This document shows, in pieces, positions 33,698-41,901 of a stretch of DNA of 64,000 nucleotides (within the stretch, counting starts at the first letter, position 1; every line of letters starts with the position of its first letter). Position numbers and translations under genes: made by a program. Origin of the DNA: Streptomyces sp. Mut1. GTDB taxonomy: Bacteria; Actinomycetota; Actinomycetes; Streptomycetales; Streptomycetaceae. Below the pieces are notes generated by a model, which was not told the DNA's origin, searched no databases, and saw only the letters and a program-made list of their open reading frames with translations. The stretch covers positions 5,715,501 to 5,779,500 of the forward strand of contig NZ_CP120997.1 of the NCBI RefSeq assembly GCF_030719295.1, given 5' to 3'.

Positions 33698-34363
33698 GTG
33701 AACAAGGCGCAGCTCGTAGAAGCGATTGCCGACAAGGTCGGCGGCCGTCAGCAGGCCGCGGACGCCGTCGACGCGGTGCTCGACGCGATCGTCCGTGCGG
33801 TCGTCGCGGGGGACCGGGTCTCGGTCACCGGCTTCGGCTCGTTCGAGAAGGTCGACCGCCCCGCCCGCTACGCCCGCAACCCTCAGACGGGTGAGCGCGT
33901 GCGGGTCAAGAAGACCTCGGTGCCCCGCTTCCGCGCGGGCCAGGGCTTCAAGGACCTGGTGAGCGGCTCCAAGAAGCTCCCCAAGAACGACGTGGCCGTG
34001 AAGAAGGCCCCCAAGGGCAGCCTCTCGGGCGGTTCTTCCACCCGTACGACGGCCAAGGCCGCCGCCAAGAAGGCCACCGCGAAGAAGGCCGTGGCGAAGA
34101 AGGCCACCGCCAAGAAGGCGACCCCGGCGAAGAAGACCACGGCCGCCGCCAAGAAGACGTCGGCGAAGAAGACGTCACCGGCGAAGAAGACGACGACGGC
34201 CGCGAAGAAGGCCACCCCCGCGGCGGCGAAGTCGACGGCGGCCAAGAAGACCACCGCCGCCAAGACCGCGCCCGCCAAGAAGACCACGGCGAAGAAGGCG
34301 CCCGCGAAGAAGACCACCGCGCGCAAGACCACGGCCAAGAAGGCCACCGCGCGCAAGAAGTGA
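33698..34363 (+). CDS. hupS: HU-family nucleoid protein with Lys/Ala-rich tail (HupS)
   Basis: A two-domain HU protein of 221 residues. The first 95 residues are a standard HU fold (MNKAQLVEAIADKVGG, GFGSFEKVDRPARYARNPQT) that bends and wraps DNA. The remainder is a histone H1-like tail made of repeats such as KKATAKKA and PAKKTTA, as in HupS of S. coelicolor, which compacts the nucleoid in spores. GTG 33698 follows GAAGGGGAAGAC. The gene is monocistronic with its own promoter and terminator. Repetitive AAG/GCC codons make the 3' half prone to length changes. Confidence 0.95.
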   Translation: MNKAQLVEAIADKVGGRQQAADAVDAVLDAIVRAVVAGDRVSVTGFGSFEKVDRPARYARNPQTGERVRVKKTSVPRFRAGQGFKDLVSGSKKLPKNDVAVKKAPKGSLSGGSSTRTTAKAAAKKATAKKAVAKKATAKKATPAKKTTAAAKKTSAKKTSPAKKTTTAAKKATPAAAKSTAAKKTTAAKTAPAKKTTAKKAPAKKTTARKTTAKKATARKK

Positions 34364-34393
34364 GACCGGGCCGCACAGGGCTCTGACACGCGC

Positions 34394-34425
34394 CGGGCCG
34401 GGCTCCCCTCGGGGAGCCCGGCCCG
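34394..34425. terminator. terminator between hupS and the small minus-strand gene
   Basis: A 14-bp perfect stem with a CTCG loop (CGGGCCGGGCTCCC/GGGAGCCCGGCCCG). Confidence 0.85.
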
Positions 34426-34459
34426 CGGGCTGTCCGGGGGCATCCACCCCGCACGGACC

Positions 34460-34663
34460 TCAGAACGTCTGCAACGTCACCAGGGTGATCCGCAGCCCGG
34501 CCCCCTCGCCCTCGCCCTCGATCCGCACCCGCTGACCCGGACGCAGCAGCCGCAGACCGCCGGCGTCGAAGGCCGGCGCGTCGAAGTCCACCGGGGTGCC
34601 GTCGTCGAGCAGCACACTGCCGGTCCGGGTCACGGGGTCGTACGTGTACGAGGTCGCCTGCAT
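34460..34663 (-). CDS. small OB-fold-like (cold-shock-like) protein
   Basis: A 67-residue beta-rich protein (TGSVLLDDGTPVDFDAPAFD, LLRPGQRVRIEGEG, ITLVTLQTF). The pattern resembles the five-strand cold-shock/OB fold, although the RNP motifs of true CspA proteins are missing, so nucleic-acid binding is uncertain. ATG 34663 was chosen because the long upstream frame is a shadow of cofC. It lies 10 bases after cofC on the same strand and may be co-transcribed with it. Confidence 0.7.
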   Translation of the reverse strand: MQATSYTYDPVTRTGSVLLDDGTPVDFDAPAFDAGGLRLLRPGQRVRIEGEGEGAGLRITLVTLQTF

Positions 34664-34673
34664 GGGCGCCAGA

Positions 34674-35357
34674 CTATCGCTCCCGCGCGAGGGCCCCGGC
34701 TGCCCAGCGCCCCGCCGTGAACGGGCCGACGCCCAGGGCCAGCGCCAGCCGCAGATCCTCGCCGGTGTCCACGTCCCGGCGCACCGAATCGATGTCCGGC
34801 AGCGTGATTTCCACCGCGCCCGACGCCAGGTGGCGGGACCGCGACGGGCCGCCGAAAGCGGGCCGCAATTCCACTCCCGGGCCGGCCGACAGAAATGTCG
34901 TTCCGATTCCCGCCGCATCGGGAACAAATGCGCGGGGAAAAGCGGCGGAGAATTCGAGCACCCGGGAGAATTCCGCCGGGCGCAGCGCGGGCAGGTCCGC
35001 GTTGAGCGCGGCGAGCGGCGCACCGGGCCTGGCCGCCCGGACCACGCGTTCACCGTGCGCGAGGGCCGCGTTGAGCCCCGCGGCCGGGGTGTCGGGCACG
35101 ATCCGGGCGCCCAGCGCCGCCAGCGCTGCCCCCGCCGCCGTGTCGTCCGTGACGACCACCACATCGGCCACGGCAGGACAGGAGAGCGCCGCGGCCACCG
35201 TGTCACGGGCGAAGGCGAGAGCCAGCCGGGGCCGCAACAGGGCGCCCGAGGCAGGCACCAGCCTGCTCTTGGCCCGCGCCAGGGGTTTCAGCGGGACGAC
35301 CAGGGACCAGCGGCCGGCCGGGTCGGTGTTCGTGGCGGTCTCTCCCTCGATGCGCAT
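34674..35357 (-). CDS. cofC: coenzyme F420 guanylyltransferase (CofC/FbiD)
   Basis: A 227-residue nucleotidyltransferase-fold enzyme that activates 2-phospho-L-lactate or, in actinobacteria, phosphoenolpyruvate with GTP for F420 synthesis (FbiD). Signatures: WSLVVPLKPLARAKSRL near the N-terminus, VVVVTDD, the substrate loop LNADLPAL and the C-terminal DIDSVRRDVDTGEDL. ATG 35357 is clear. It is divergent from the acyltransferase gene. The other F420 genes are not in this window. Confidence 0.92.
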   Translation of the reverse strand: MRIEGETATNTDPAGRWSLVVPLKPLARAKSRLVPASGALLRPRLALAFARDTVAAALSCPAVADVVVVTDDTAAGAALAALGARIVPDTPAAGLNAALAHGERVVRAARPGAPLAALNADLPALRPAEFSRVLEFSAAFPRAFVPDAAGIGTTFLSAGPGVELRPAFGGPSRSRHLASGAVEITLPDIDSVRRDVDTGEDLRLALALGVGPFTAGRWAAGALARER

Positions 35358-35520
35358 CGCCGTCTATTCTCGCCTGCCGGTGCGCCGACCCGGAGGGGCG
35401 TTCCCGAAGGTGAGGCGTACGGTGTTCTCGACAGAGCAGGGGCCTGGGGCGAGACTTGACCGTCGGTAGTCACACAGCGATCAGCTCCACAGTCAGGTCC
35501 ATTAACAGGAAGGTGTCCGA

Positions 35521-36273
35521 GTGTCCCGCCACAGAATCGGCTTCTGGTACCGCCTGGCGGCGGTCATCGCGAAACCGCCGCTGGTGGTGCTGTTCAAGCG
35601 CGAATGGCGGGGAATGGAACACATTCCGGCCGATGGCGGATTCATCACCGCGGTCAACCACAACTCGTACCTGGACCCGCTTTCGTACGGGCACTTCCAG
35701 TACAACACCGGCCGGGTGCCCCGGTTCCTGGCCAAGGCCGGGCTGTTCAGGGCCCCCTTCGTCGGCATGATGCTGCGCGGCACCGGACAGATCCCCGTCT
35801 ACCGCGAGACGACCAACGCGCTGGACGCCTTCCGGGCCGCCGTCGGCGCCATCGAGCGCGGCGAGTGCGTCAGCTTCTACCCCGAGGGCACCCTCACCCG
35901 TGACCCCGACATGTGGCCGATGGCCGGCAAGACCGGCGCCGCCCGCGTCGCGTTGATGACCCGGGCCCCCGTCATCCCCGTCGCGCAGTGGGGCGCCAAC
36001 GAGGCCATGCCGCCCTACGCCACGGAGAAGAAGGTCCGCCTGCTGCCCCGCAAGACCCTCAGGGTCCAGGCGGGCCCGCCCGTCGACCTCTCCCGGTTCT
36101 ACGACAAGGAGCCGACACCCGAGGTGCTGCGCGAGGCCACCGAGGCCATCATGCGGGCGATCACCGCCCAGCTCCAGGAGGTCCGCGGGCAGCAGGCACC
36201 CGACGAGCCCTACGATCACCGCAAGGCCCGTGCCGAACAGCGGCGCAAGGCCCAAGGAGAGGGACTCACGTGA
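35521..36273 (+). CDS. 1-acyl-sn-glycerol-3-phosphate acyltransferase (PlsC family)
   Basis: A 250-residue membrane-associated acyltransferase making phosphatidic acid. Motif I is NHNSYLD (catalytic His), motif II includes IPVYRE, motif III is FYPEGTLT and motif IV is APVIPVAQWG. GTG 35521 follows AGGAAGGTGTCC. Its stop overlaps the GTG of gpsA, whose product supplies sn-glycerol-3-phosphate, so the two genes form a phospholipid-precursor unit. Confidence 0.92.
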   Translation: MSRHRIGFWYRLAAVIAKPPLVVLFKREWRGMEHIPADGGFITAVNHNSYLDPLSYGHFQYNTGRVPRFLAKAGLFRAPFVGMMLRGTGQIPVYRETTNALDAFRAAVGAIERGECVSFYPEGTLTRDPDMWPMAGKTGAARVALMTRAPVIPVAQWGANEAMPPYATEKKVRLLPRKTLRVQAGPPVDLSRFYDKEPTPEVLREATEAIMRAITAQLQEVRGQQAPDEPYDHRKARAEQRRKAQGEGLT

Positions 36274-37280
36274 CACACCCCGCGAAGGCCGCCGTCTTCG
36301 GGACCGGCTCATGGGGTACGGCCTTCGCCATCGTCCTCGCCGACGCCGGCTGCGACGTCACCCTCTGGGGCCGCCGGGCCGAGGTCGCCGAGACGGTCAA
36401 CGCGACCCGTACCAACCCCGGCTACCTGCCGGGCATCGAACTGCCCGCGTCCGTCCGGGCCACCACCGACGCGGCCGAGGCGCTGCGCGGCGCCGACTAC
36501 GCCGTCCTCGTCGTGCCCTCCCAGACGCTCCGCGACAACCTCGCCGACTGGGCCCCGCACCTGGAGCCGCAGACGGTCCTGGTCTCGCTGATGAAGGGCG
36601 TCGAACTCGGCACCGCCAAGCGGATGAGCGAGGTCATCGCGGACGTCACCGAGGTGTCCGCCGACCGCGTCGCCGTCATCACCGGCCCCAACCTCGCCAA
36701 GGAGATCGCCGAACGCCGCCCCGCCGCGGCCGTCGTCGCCTGCCGGGACGAGGCCGTCGCCCGCCGCCTCCAGGCCGCCTGCCACACCCCGTACTTCCGC
36801 CCGTACACCAGCACCGACGTGGTCGGCTGCGAGCTCGGCGGTGCCGTCAAGAACGTCATCGGGCTCGCCGTCGGCATCGCCGACGGCATGGGGCTCGGCG
36901 ACAACGCCAAGGGTTCGCTCATCACCCGCGGCCTCGCCGAGACGATCCGGCTCGGGGCGGCCATGGGCGCCGACCCGCTGACCTTCTCCGGACTCGCCGG
37001 CCTCGGCGACCTGGTGGCCACCTGCTCCTCGCCGCTCTCGCGCAACCACACCTTCGGCACCAACCTCGGCCGCGGCATGACGCTCCAGGAGACCATCGCC
37101 GTCACCAAGCAGACCGCCGAGGGCGTCAAGTCCTGCCAATCGGTGCTGGACCTGGCCCGCAGGCACGGCGTCGAGATGCCGCTGACCGAGACGGTCGTCG
37201 GCATCGTCCACGAAGGCAAGCCGCCGATGGTCGCGCTCAAGGAGCTCATGTCGCGCAGCGCCAAGGCCGAGCGGCACTGA
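36270..37280 (+). CDS. gpsA: glycerol-3-phosphate dehydrogenase [NAD(P)+]
   Basis: A 336-residue enzyme reducing dihydroxyacetone phosphate to sn-glycerol-3-phosphate. The Rossmann motif AVFGTGSWGTAFA lies at 8-20. GPNLAKEIA and the catalytic-lysine region GGAVKNVIGLAVGIADG follow, with LAGLGDLVATC in the helical domain. GTG 36270 overlaps the acyltransferase stop (GTGA), and AGGAGAGGG lies upstream. Confidence 0.96.
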   Translation: MTHPAKAAVFGTGSWGTAFAIVLADAGCDVTLWGRRAEVAETVNATRTNPGYLPGIELPASVRATTDAAEALRGADYAVLVVPSQTLRDNLADWAPHLEPQTVLVSLMKGVELGTAKRMSEVIADVTEVSADRVAVITGPNLAKEIAERRPAAAVVACRDEAVARRLQAACHTPYFRPYTSTDVVGCELGGAVKNVIGLAVGIADGMGLGDNAKGSLITRGLAETIRLGAAMGADPLTFSGLAGLGDLVATCSSPLSRNHTFGTNLGRGMTLQETIAVTKQTAEGVKSCQSVLDLARRHGVEMPLTETVVGIVHEGKPPMVALKELMSRSAKAERH

Positions 37281-37340
37281 CCCCCGGGCGGCCCCTGCCG
37301 CGCTGACGCGACCCGTACCAGCAGGTACGCTCATCGCGAT

Positions 37341-38498
37341 ATGAGCAGCGAGAACCTCCCCCAGAGCACGGAGCACCAGCTCCGCAAGCCGCGTGTGGCC
37401 GTCGTGTTCGGCGGCCGCAGCTCCGAACACGGCATTTCGGTGGTCACGGCCGGTGCCGTCCTGAACGCCATCGACCGGACCAAGTACGACGTCCTGCCGA
37501 TCGGCATCACGACGGACGGCCGCTGGGCGCTCACCGCCGACGAACCCGAACGCATGGCGATCGCGGACCGGAAGATGCCCGACGTGGCGCAGCTGGCCGA
37601 GTCCGACGAGGGCGGCGTCGTGCTCTCCGTCGACCCCGGCAGCCGCGAAGTGGTCTACAGCGAGCCCGGCTCGGTCCCCAAGGCGCTCGGCGAGGTCGAC
37701 GTCGTCTTCCCCGTCCTGCACGGCCCCTACGGTGAGGACGGCACCCTCCAGGGCCTCCTGGAACTGTCCGGCGTGCCGTACGTGGGCGCGGGCGTCCTCG
37801 CCTCGGCCGTCGGCCAGGACAAGGAGTACATGAAGCGCGTCTTCACCTCCTTCGGCCTGCCCGTCGGCCCGTACGTGGTCGTGCGCCCCCGCGAGTGGGA
37901 CAACGACCCGGCCGGCGCCCGCGAGCGCATCACGGAGTTCGCCGCCGAGCACGGCTGGCCGCTCTTCATCAAGCCCGCCCGCGCCGGCTCGTCCATCGGC
38001 ATCACCAAGGTCGAGGACGTCTCCCAGCTGGACGAGGCGATCGAGGAGGCCCGCCGTCACGACCCCAAGTTCCTCGTGGAGTCACTGCTGCGGGGCCGTG
38101 AGATCGAGTGCGGCGTCCTGGAGTTCGAGGACGGGCCGCGCGCCAGCGTGCCGGCCGAGATCCCGCCCGTCACCTCGCACGACTTCTACGACTTCGAGGC
38201 CAAGTACATCGACTCGGCGTCCGGGATCGTGCCCGCGCCGCTCACCGGCGAGCAGACCGCCGAGGTCCAGCGGCTCGCGGTCGAGGCCTTCGAGGCCGCG
38301 TCCTGCGAGGGCCTGGTGCGCGCCGACTTCTTCCTCACCGAGGACGGCGGCTTCGTCATCAACGAGATCAACACCCTGCCGGGTTTCACCCCGATCTCGA
38401 TGTACCCGCGCATGTGGCAGGAGAGCGGCGTCAGCTACCAGCAGCTGGTGGACCGGCTCATCCAGGCGGCACTGGACCGGCCGACCGGACTGCGCTGA
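37341..38498 (+). CDS. ddlA: D-alanine--D-alanine ligase
   Basis: An ATP-grasp enzyme of 385 residues making D-Ala-D-Ala for peptidoglycan. Motifs: VVFGGRSSEHGISVVTAG, HGPYGEDGTLQGLLEL, GSSIGITKV in the ATP lid and INEINTLPGFTPISMYP for metal binding. The Tyr/Phe position was not used to predict D-Ala-D-Lac activity. A dyad, CGTACC-AGCA-GGTACG (37312-37327), lies just before ATG 37341 and may be part of its promoter. Confidence 0.95.
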   Translation: MSSENLPQSTEHQLRKPRVAVVFGGRSSEHGISVVTAGAVLNAIDRTKYDVLPIGITTDGRWALTADEPERMAIADRKMPDVAQLAESDEGGVVLSVDPGSREVVYSEPGSVPKALGEVDVVFPVLHGPYGEDGTLQGLLELSGVPYVGAGVLASAVGQDKEYMKRVFTSFGLPVGPYVVVRPREWDNDPAGARERITEFAAEHGWPLFIKPARAGSSIGITKVEDVSQLDEAIEEARRHDPKFLVESLLRGREIECGVLEFEDGPRASVPAEIPPVTSHDFYDFEAKYIDSASGIVPAPLTGEQTAEVQRLAVEAFEAASCEGLVRADFFLTEDGGFVINEINTLPGFTPISMYPRMWQESGVSYQQLVDRLIQAALDRPTGLR

Positions 38499-38520
38499 GG
38501 CACCCCGCACGGTACGGCGA

Positions 38521-38557
38521 AGGGCGTGCGCTCTCCCCCACGGGAAGCGCACGCCCT
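38521..38557. terminator. bidirectional terminator between ddlA and the DUF3515 gene
   Basis: A perfect 12-bp stem AGGGCGTGCGCT/AGCGCACGCCCT with a 13-base loop; it reaches the stop codon of the minus-strand gene. Confidence 0.75.
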
Positions 38558-39045
38558 CAGAGCCGGTTCGGGACCGTCTTCTTCACCGCCGGGGCCAGAG
38601 CCGCGAGCGGGGTCGTGTCATGCGCGTACGCCTTCGAGAAGGTCACTTCGACGTACGCCTTGCGCAAGGTGGTCGTCAGCCGGGGCCCGTCGTCCTCACG
38701 CTGTTCCAGCATCCAGTTGACGCCGTCCGCAGTGATCCCCTTCGACTGGTCGTCGTCCATCTCGGCGGGGCGCGGCACCCCGCAGCGCAGTACGATCGCC
38801 CCGTCCCCCCACCCGGCGGTCAGTTCCGAACCGGGACCGGGGTCCTCGCGCTCCAGACCGGCGACGGTATCCGGCAGTTCCTTGTCCAGCGCACGGCAGT
38901 AGGCTGCGGCTTCCGGCGACGGACTGGGTACCGCGACCGATGCCGAGGCGTCGCCCGGGGAGCAGCCCGCCGCGGCCATCAGCAGCAGGGCGGCGGACGG
39001 ACCGAGGAGCATGGGGTGGGGGAGCCGGCGGCTGGATGACGTCAC
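38557..39045 (-). CDS. DUF3515-family lipoprotein
   Basis: A 162-residue exported protein. A short hydrophobic stretch, GPSAALLLMAAAGC, ends in lipobox AAGC. The mature part matches the actinobacterial DUF3515 family, with two conserved cysteines (AAYCRALDKELP and IVLRCGVPRP). Its function is unknown. GTG 39045 is the longest start; ATG 39012 is possible and would leave a very short n-region. It lies just downstream of the RAM-domain gene on the same strand, without a clear terminator between them. Confidence 0.82.
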   Translation of the reverse strand: MTSSSRRLPHPMLLGPSAALLLMAAAGCSPGDASASVAVPSPSPEAAAYCRALDKELPDTVAGLEREDPGPGSELTAGWGDGAIVLRCGVPRPAEMDDDQSKGITADGVNWMLEQREDDGPRLTTTLRKAYVEVTFSKAYAHDTTPLAALAPAVKKTVPNRL

Positions 39046-39065
39046 CGGCCCAGCGTAGACGGGGG

Positions 39066-39299
39066 CTACAGGTGAACGACCGGGCAGGTCAGGGTTCTGG
39101 TGATGCCCTCCACTTGCTGGACCCGGGCCACCACGATGCGCCCGAGTTCATCGACCGTGTCCGCCTGGGCGCGCACGATCACGTCGTAGGGGCCGGTGAC
39201 ATCTTCTGCCTTGGTCACTCCCGGGATCTTGGAGATGGTCTGGGCGACGGTCGACGCCTTGCCCACCTCGGTCTGAATAAGGATGTACGCCTGTACCAC
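39066..39299 (-). CDS. stand-alone Lrp/AsnC ligand-binding (RAM) domain protein
   Basis: A 77-residue protein consisting only of the RAM (AsnC effector-binding) fold, without a DNA-binding helix: VQAYILIQTEVGKAS, VTGPYDVIVRA, ITRTLTCPVVHL. Such proteins bind amino acids and may modulate full-length Lrp proteins by mixed oligomers. GTG 39299 follows GGAGGTTCC. It is the first gene of a minus-strand pair with the DUF3515 gene and is divergent from thiL. Confidence 0.88.
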   Translation of the reverse strand: MVQAYILIQTEVGKASTVAQTISKIPGVTKAEDVTGPYDVIVRAQADTVDELGRIVVARVQQVEGITRTLTCPVVHL

Positions 39300-39540
39300 G
39301 GAACCTCCAGGGCGGCCACGAGGATCATGTGGGGGAAAGGGACGCCACGTTATCGCGTCGTCGCGGGCCGCGGGGAGACCTGCGGGCCGGATGACGCCCC
39401 AGCGTGGCGTACAGAACGCACAAGTTGACGTATCTCTTGACAGTACCGACAGCAGTGACGGCACGCGACCGCGACTGGGGCGGCGCGGGCGGGGGACAGA
39501 CCGGGCGAGCGCCCGGTACGAAAATGAGAGGTGAGACTCG

Positions 39541-40512
39541 GTGAAGGCAACCGTGGGCGAGTTGGGGGAGTTCGGGCTCATCAGAGAGCTCACGTCCCGG
39601 CTCACCACCACTCCGGCGGTCCGGCTCGGGCCGGGCGACGACGCCGCGGTCGTGACCGCCCCCGACCGCAGGGTCGTGGCCAGCACGGACATCCTGCTGG
39701 AGGGACGGCACTTCCGGCGCGACTGGTCGACGGCGTACGACGTGGGCCGCAAGGCCGCCGCGCAGAACCTCGCCGACATCGCAGCCATGGGCGCCGTGCC
39801 CACCGCGCTGCTCCTCGGCCTCGTCGTCCCCGCCGAACTCCCGGTCACCTGGGCCGCGGAGCTGATGGACGGCCTGCGCGACGAGTGCCAGGTCGCGGGG
39901 GCGGCCGTGGTCGGCGGTGACGTGGTGCGCGGCGACACCATCACCGTCGCGATCACCGCGCTCGGCGACCTGCGCAACCACGAACCCGTCACCAGGGCGG
40001 GCGCCCAGCCCGGCGACGTCGTGGCCGTCACCGGCTGGCTCGGCTGGTCCGCCGCCGGGTACGCCGTGCTCTCCCGCGGCTTCCGCTCGCCCCGCGCCTT
40101 CGTCGAGGCCCACCGCCGCCCCGAACCGCCGTACCACGCGGGCCCCGCGGCCGCCGGGCTCGGCGCCACCGCGATGACCGACGTCAGCGACGGGCTCGTC
40201 GCCGACCTCGGGCACATCGCCGAGGCCAGCAAGGTCCGCATCGACCTGCGCTCCGGGCACATCGACATCCCCTCGCAGATGGCGGACATCGGGCAGGCCG
40301 TGGGCGTCGACCCGCTCCAGTGGGTGCTGACCGGCGGCGAGGACCACGCGATCGTCGCGACCTTCCCGCCCGACGTGAAGCTGCCGGCCCGCTGGAAGGT
40401 GATCGGCGAGGTCCTCAACCCCTCGGCGCTACCCCAGGTGACGGTCGACGGGGCGCCCTGGACCAGCAAGAACGGCTGGGACCACTTCGGCGACATCGAG
40501 GACGCCCCGTAG
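39541..40512 (+). CDS. thiL: thiamine-monophosphate kinase
   Basis: Phosphorylates thiamine monophosphate to the active cofactor thiamine diphosphate. It has 323 residues of the PurM/ThiL fold: GPGDDAAVV near the N-terminus binds Mg-ATP, followed by [30 protein letters not shown] and [17 protein letters not shown] 39541 overlaps the preceding GAGAGGTGAG ribosome-binding region. thiD follows 10 bases after its stop, giving a two-gene thiamine unit. Confidence 0.95.
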   Translation: MKATVGELGEFGLIRELTSRLTTTPAVRLGPGDDAAVVTAPDRRVVASTDILLEGRHFRRDWSTAYDVGRKAAAQNLADIAAMGAVPTALLLGLVVPAELPVTWAAELMDGLRDECQVAGAAVVGGDVVRGDTITVAITALGDLRNHEPVTRAGAQPGDVVAVTGWLGWSAAGYAVLSRGFRSPRAFVEAHRRPEPPYHAGPAAAGLGATAMTDVSDGLVADLGHIAEASKVRIDLRSGHIDIPSQMADIGQAVGVDPLQWVLTGGEDHAIVATFPPDVKLPARWKVIGEVLNPSALPQVTVDGAPWTSKNGWDHFGDIEDAP

Positions 40513-40522
40513 ATTGCGGCGT

Positions 40523-41332
40523 ATGCCGATAACCCCCTCCGTACCTCCCCGCGTGCTCACCGTCGCCGGATCCGACTCCGGCGGCGGTGCGGGCATCCAG
40601 GCCGACCTCAAGACGATGCTGGCCCTCGGCACGCACGGAATGAGCGTGCTGACCGCCGTCACCGCCCAGAACTCCCTGGGCGTCCAGGGCGCCTGGGAGC
40701 TGCCCGCCGAAGCCGTGCGCGCCCAGTACCGCAGCGTCGTGGACGACATCGGGGTCGACGCGGTCAAGACCGGCATGCTGTCGTCCGCGCACCTGGTCGA
40801 GACCGTCGCCGAACTCCTCGCCGGGACCGACGCCCCGGCCGTCGTGGACCCGGTCGGTGTCTCCAAGCACGGCGACCCGCTGCTGGCCGCCGAAGCCCTC
40901 GACTCGGTCCGTACGAAGCTGCTGCCCGTCGCGACCGTGGCGACCCCGAACCTCGACGAAGTGGCCCAGCTCACGGGCATCACCGTCACCGACGAGCCCG
41001 GGATGCGCCGGGCCGCCGCCGCCCTGCTCGGATTCGGGCCCCGCTGGGTCGTGGTCAAGGGCGGCCACCTGCCCGGCGAACCCGTCGACCTGCTGACCGA
41101 CGGCGCCGAGGAACACTGGCTGCGCGCCCCCCGCCACGACAACCGCCACACCCACGGCACCGGCTGCACCCTCGCCTCCGCGATCGCGAGCCACCTGGCG
41201 CGCGGTGCCGACGTGCCGACGGCCGTACGGGCCGCCAAGGCGTACGTCACCGGGGCGATCGAGGCGGGCTTCCCGCTCGGCGCCGGCATCGGCCCGGTCG
41301 GCCACGGCTGGCGGCTGCGCGACGCGGACTGA
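40523..41332 (+). CDS. thiD: hydroxymethylpyrimidine/phosphomethylpyrimidine kinase
   Basis: A 269-residue ribokinase-fold enzyme phosphorylating the pyrimidine moiety of thiamine. Motifs: [18 protein letters not shown] at the N-terminus, [20 protein letters not shown] and the anion-hole/catalytic stretch [16 protein letters not shown] 40523 gives the family's usual N-terminus; TTG 40514 would add three residues. It follows thiL closely and ends before a bidirectional terminator. Confidence 0.94.
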   Translation: MPITPSVPPRVLTVAGSDSGGGAGIQADLKTMLALGTHGMSVLTAVTAQNSLGVQGAWELPAEAVRAQYRSVVDDIGVDAVKTGMLSSAHLVETVAELLAGTDAPAVVDPVGVSKHGDPLLAAEALDSVRTKLLPVATVATPNLDEVAQLTGITVTDEPGMRRAAAALLGFGPRWVVVKGGHLPGEPVDLLTDGAEEHWLRAPRHDNRHTHGTGCTLASAIASHLARGADVPTAVRAAKAYVTGAIEAGFPLGAGIGPVGHGWRLRDAD

Positions 41333-41377
41333 CCGCCCGCCCCGCCGGGGCGCGGGCGCCCTCCGCGCGGGCACGGC

Positions 41378-41411
41378 AAAAAGCCGGTCCATCGAGATGG
41401 ACCGGCTTTTT
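41378..41411. terminator. bidirectional terminator between thiD and rpmB
   Basis: AAAAAGCCGGTCCATC and its exact complement around a two-base centre, giving a U-tract in both directions: the best intrinsic terminator in the window. Confidence 0.95.
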
Positions 41412-41445
41412 GGGCAACCGGTAGGGCTGCGCTACGACGGGAACG

Positions 41446-41631
41446 TCAGCGCGCGACCTTGCCGGCCTTGATGCACGAGGTGCAGACGTTGAGCCGCTTC
41501 GGCGTCCGCCCGACCACGGCACGCACGCGCTGGATGTTGGGATTCCAGCGACGGGACGTACGGCGGTGCGAGTGCGAAATGCTGTTGCCGAAGCTCGGCC
41601 CCTTGCCGCAAACGTCGCAGTTGGCAGCCAC
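41446..41631 (-). CDS. rpmB: 50S ribosomal protein L28 (zinc-binding form)
   Basis: A 61-residue ribosomal protein. Two CXXC pairs (CDVCGKGP and CTSCIKAG) make this the C+ zinc-ribbon form, a type often paired elsewhere in Streptomyces genomes with a zinc-independent paralogue used under zinc starvation. GTG 41631 follows GGAG by six bases. It is monocistronic and divergent from the DAK2 gene; no Zur-box-like dyad was recognised upstream. Confidence 0.96.
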   Translation of the reverse strand: MAANCDVCGKGPSFGNSISHSHRRTSRRWNPNIQRVRAVVGRTPKRLNVCTSCIKAGKVAR

Positions 41632-41901
41632 GGGTCACTCCAAAACTTCAGATGCACTTACAGTGAAATCCGGCACGCCGGATTCATTGACTGAAGTGGC
41701 GGTACCGGGGGAATGTCCCGACTCTCGTCGGGCAACCGAAGCAGCATACAACGGCTGCGTCGGAGATACGAAACTACCATGGGATCCGCACCCGCCCGCC
41801 CCGCCCCCGGACCGCCCGGACCCCCCGGCCGGAGCTACTCTGCGGTGCAGCCAGCCGCCCCCGCCCGTGATCCGAGTCCGTGTTCCGAGGAGGACTTCCA
41901 G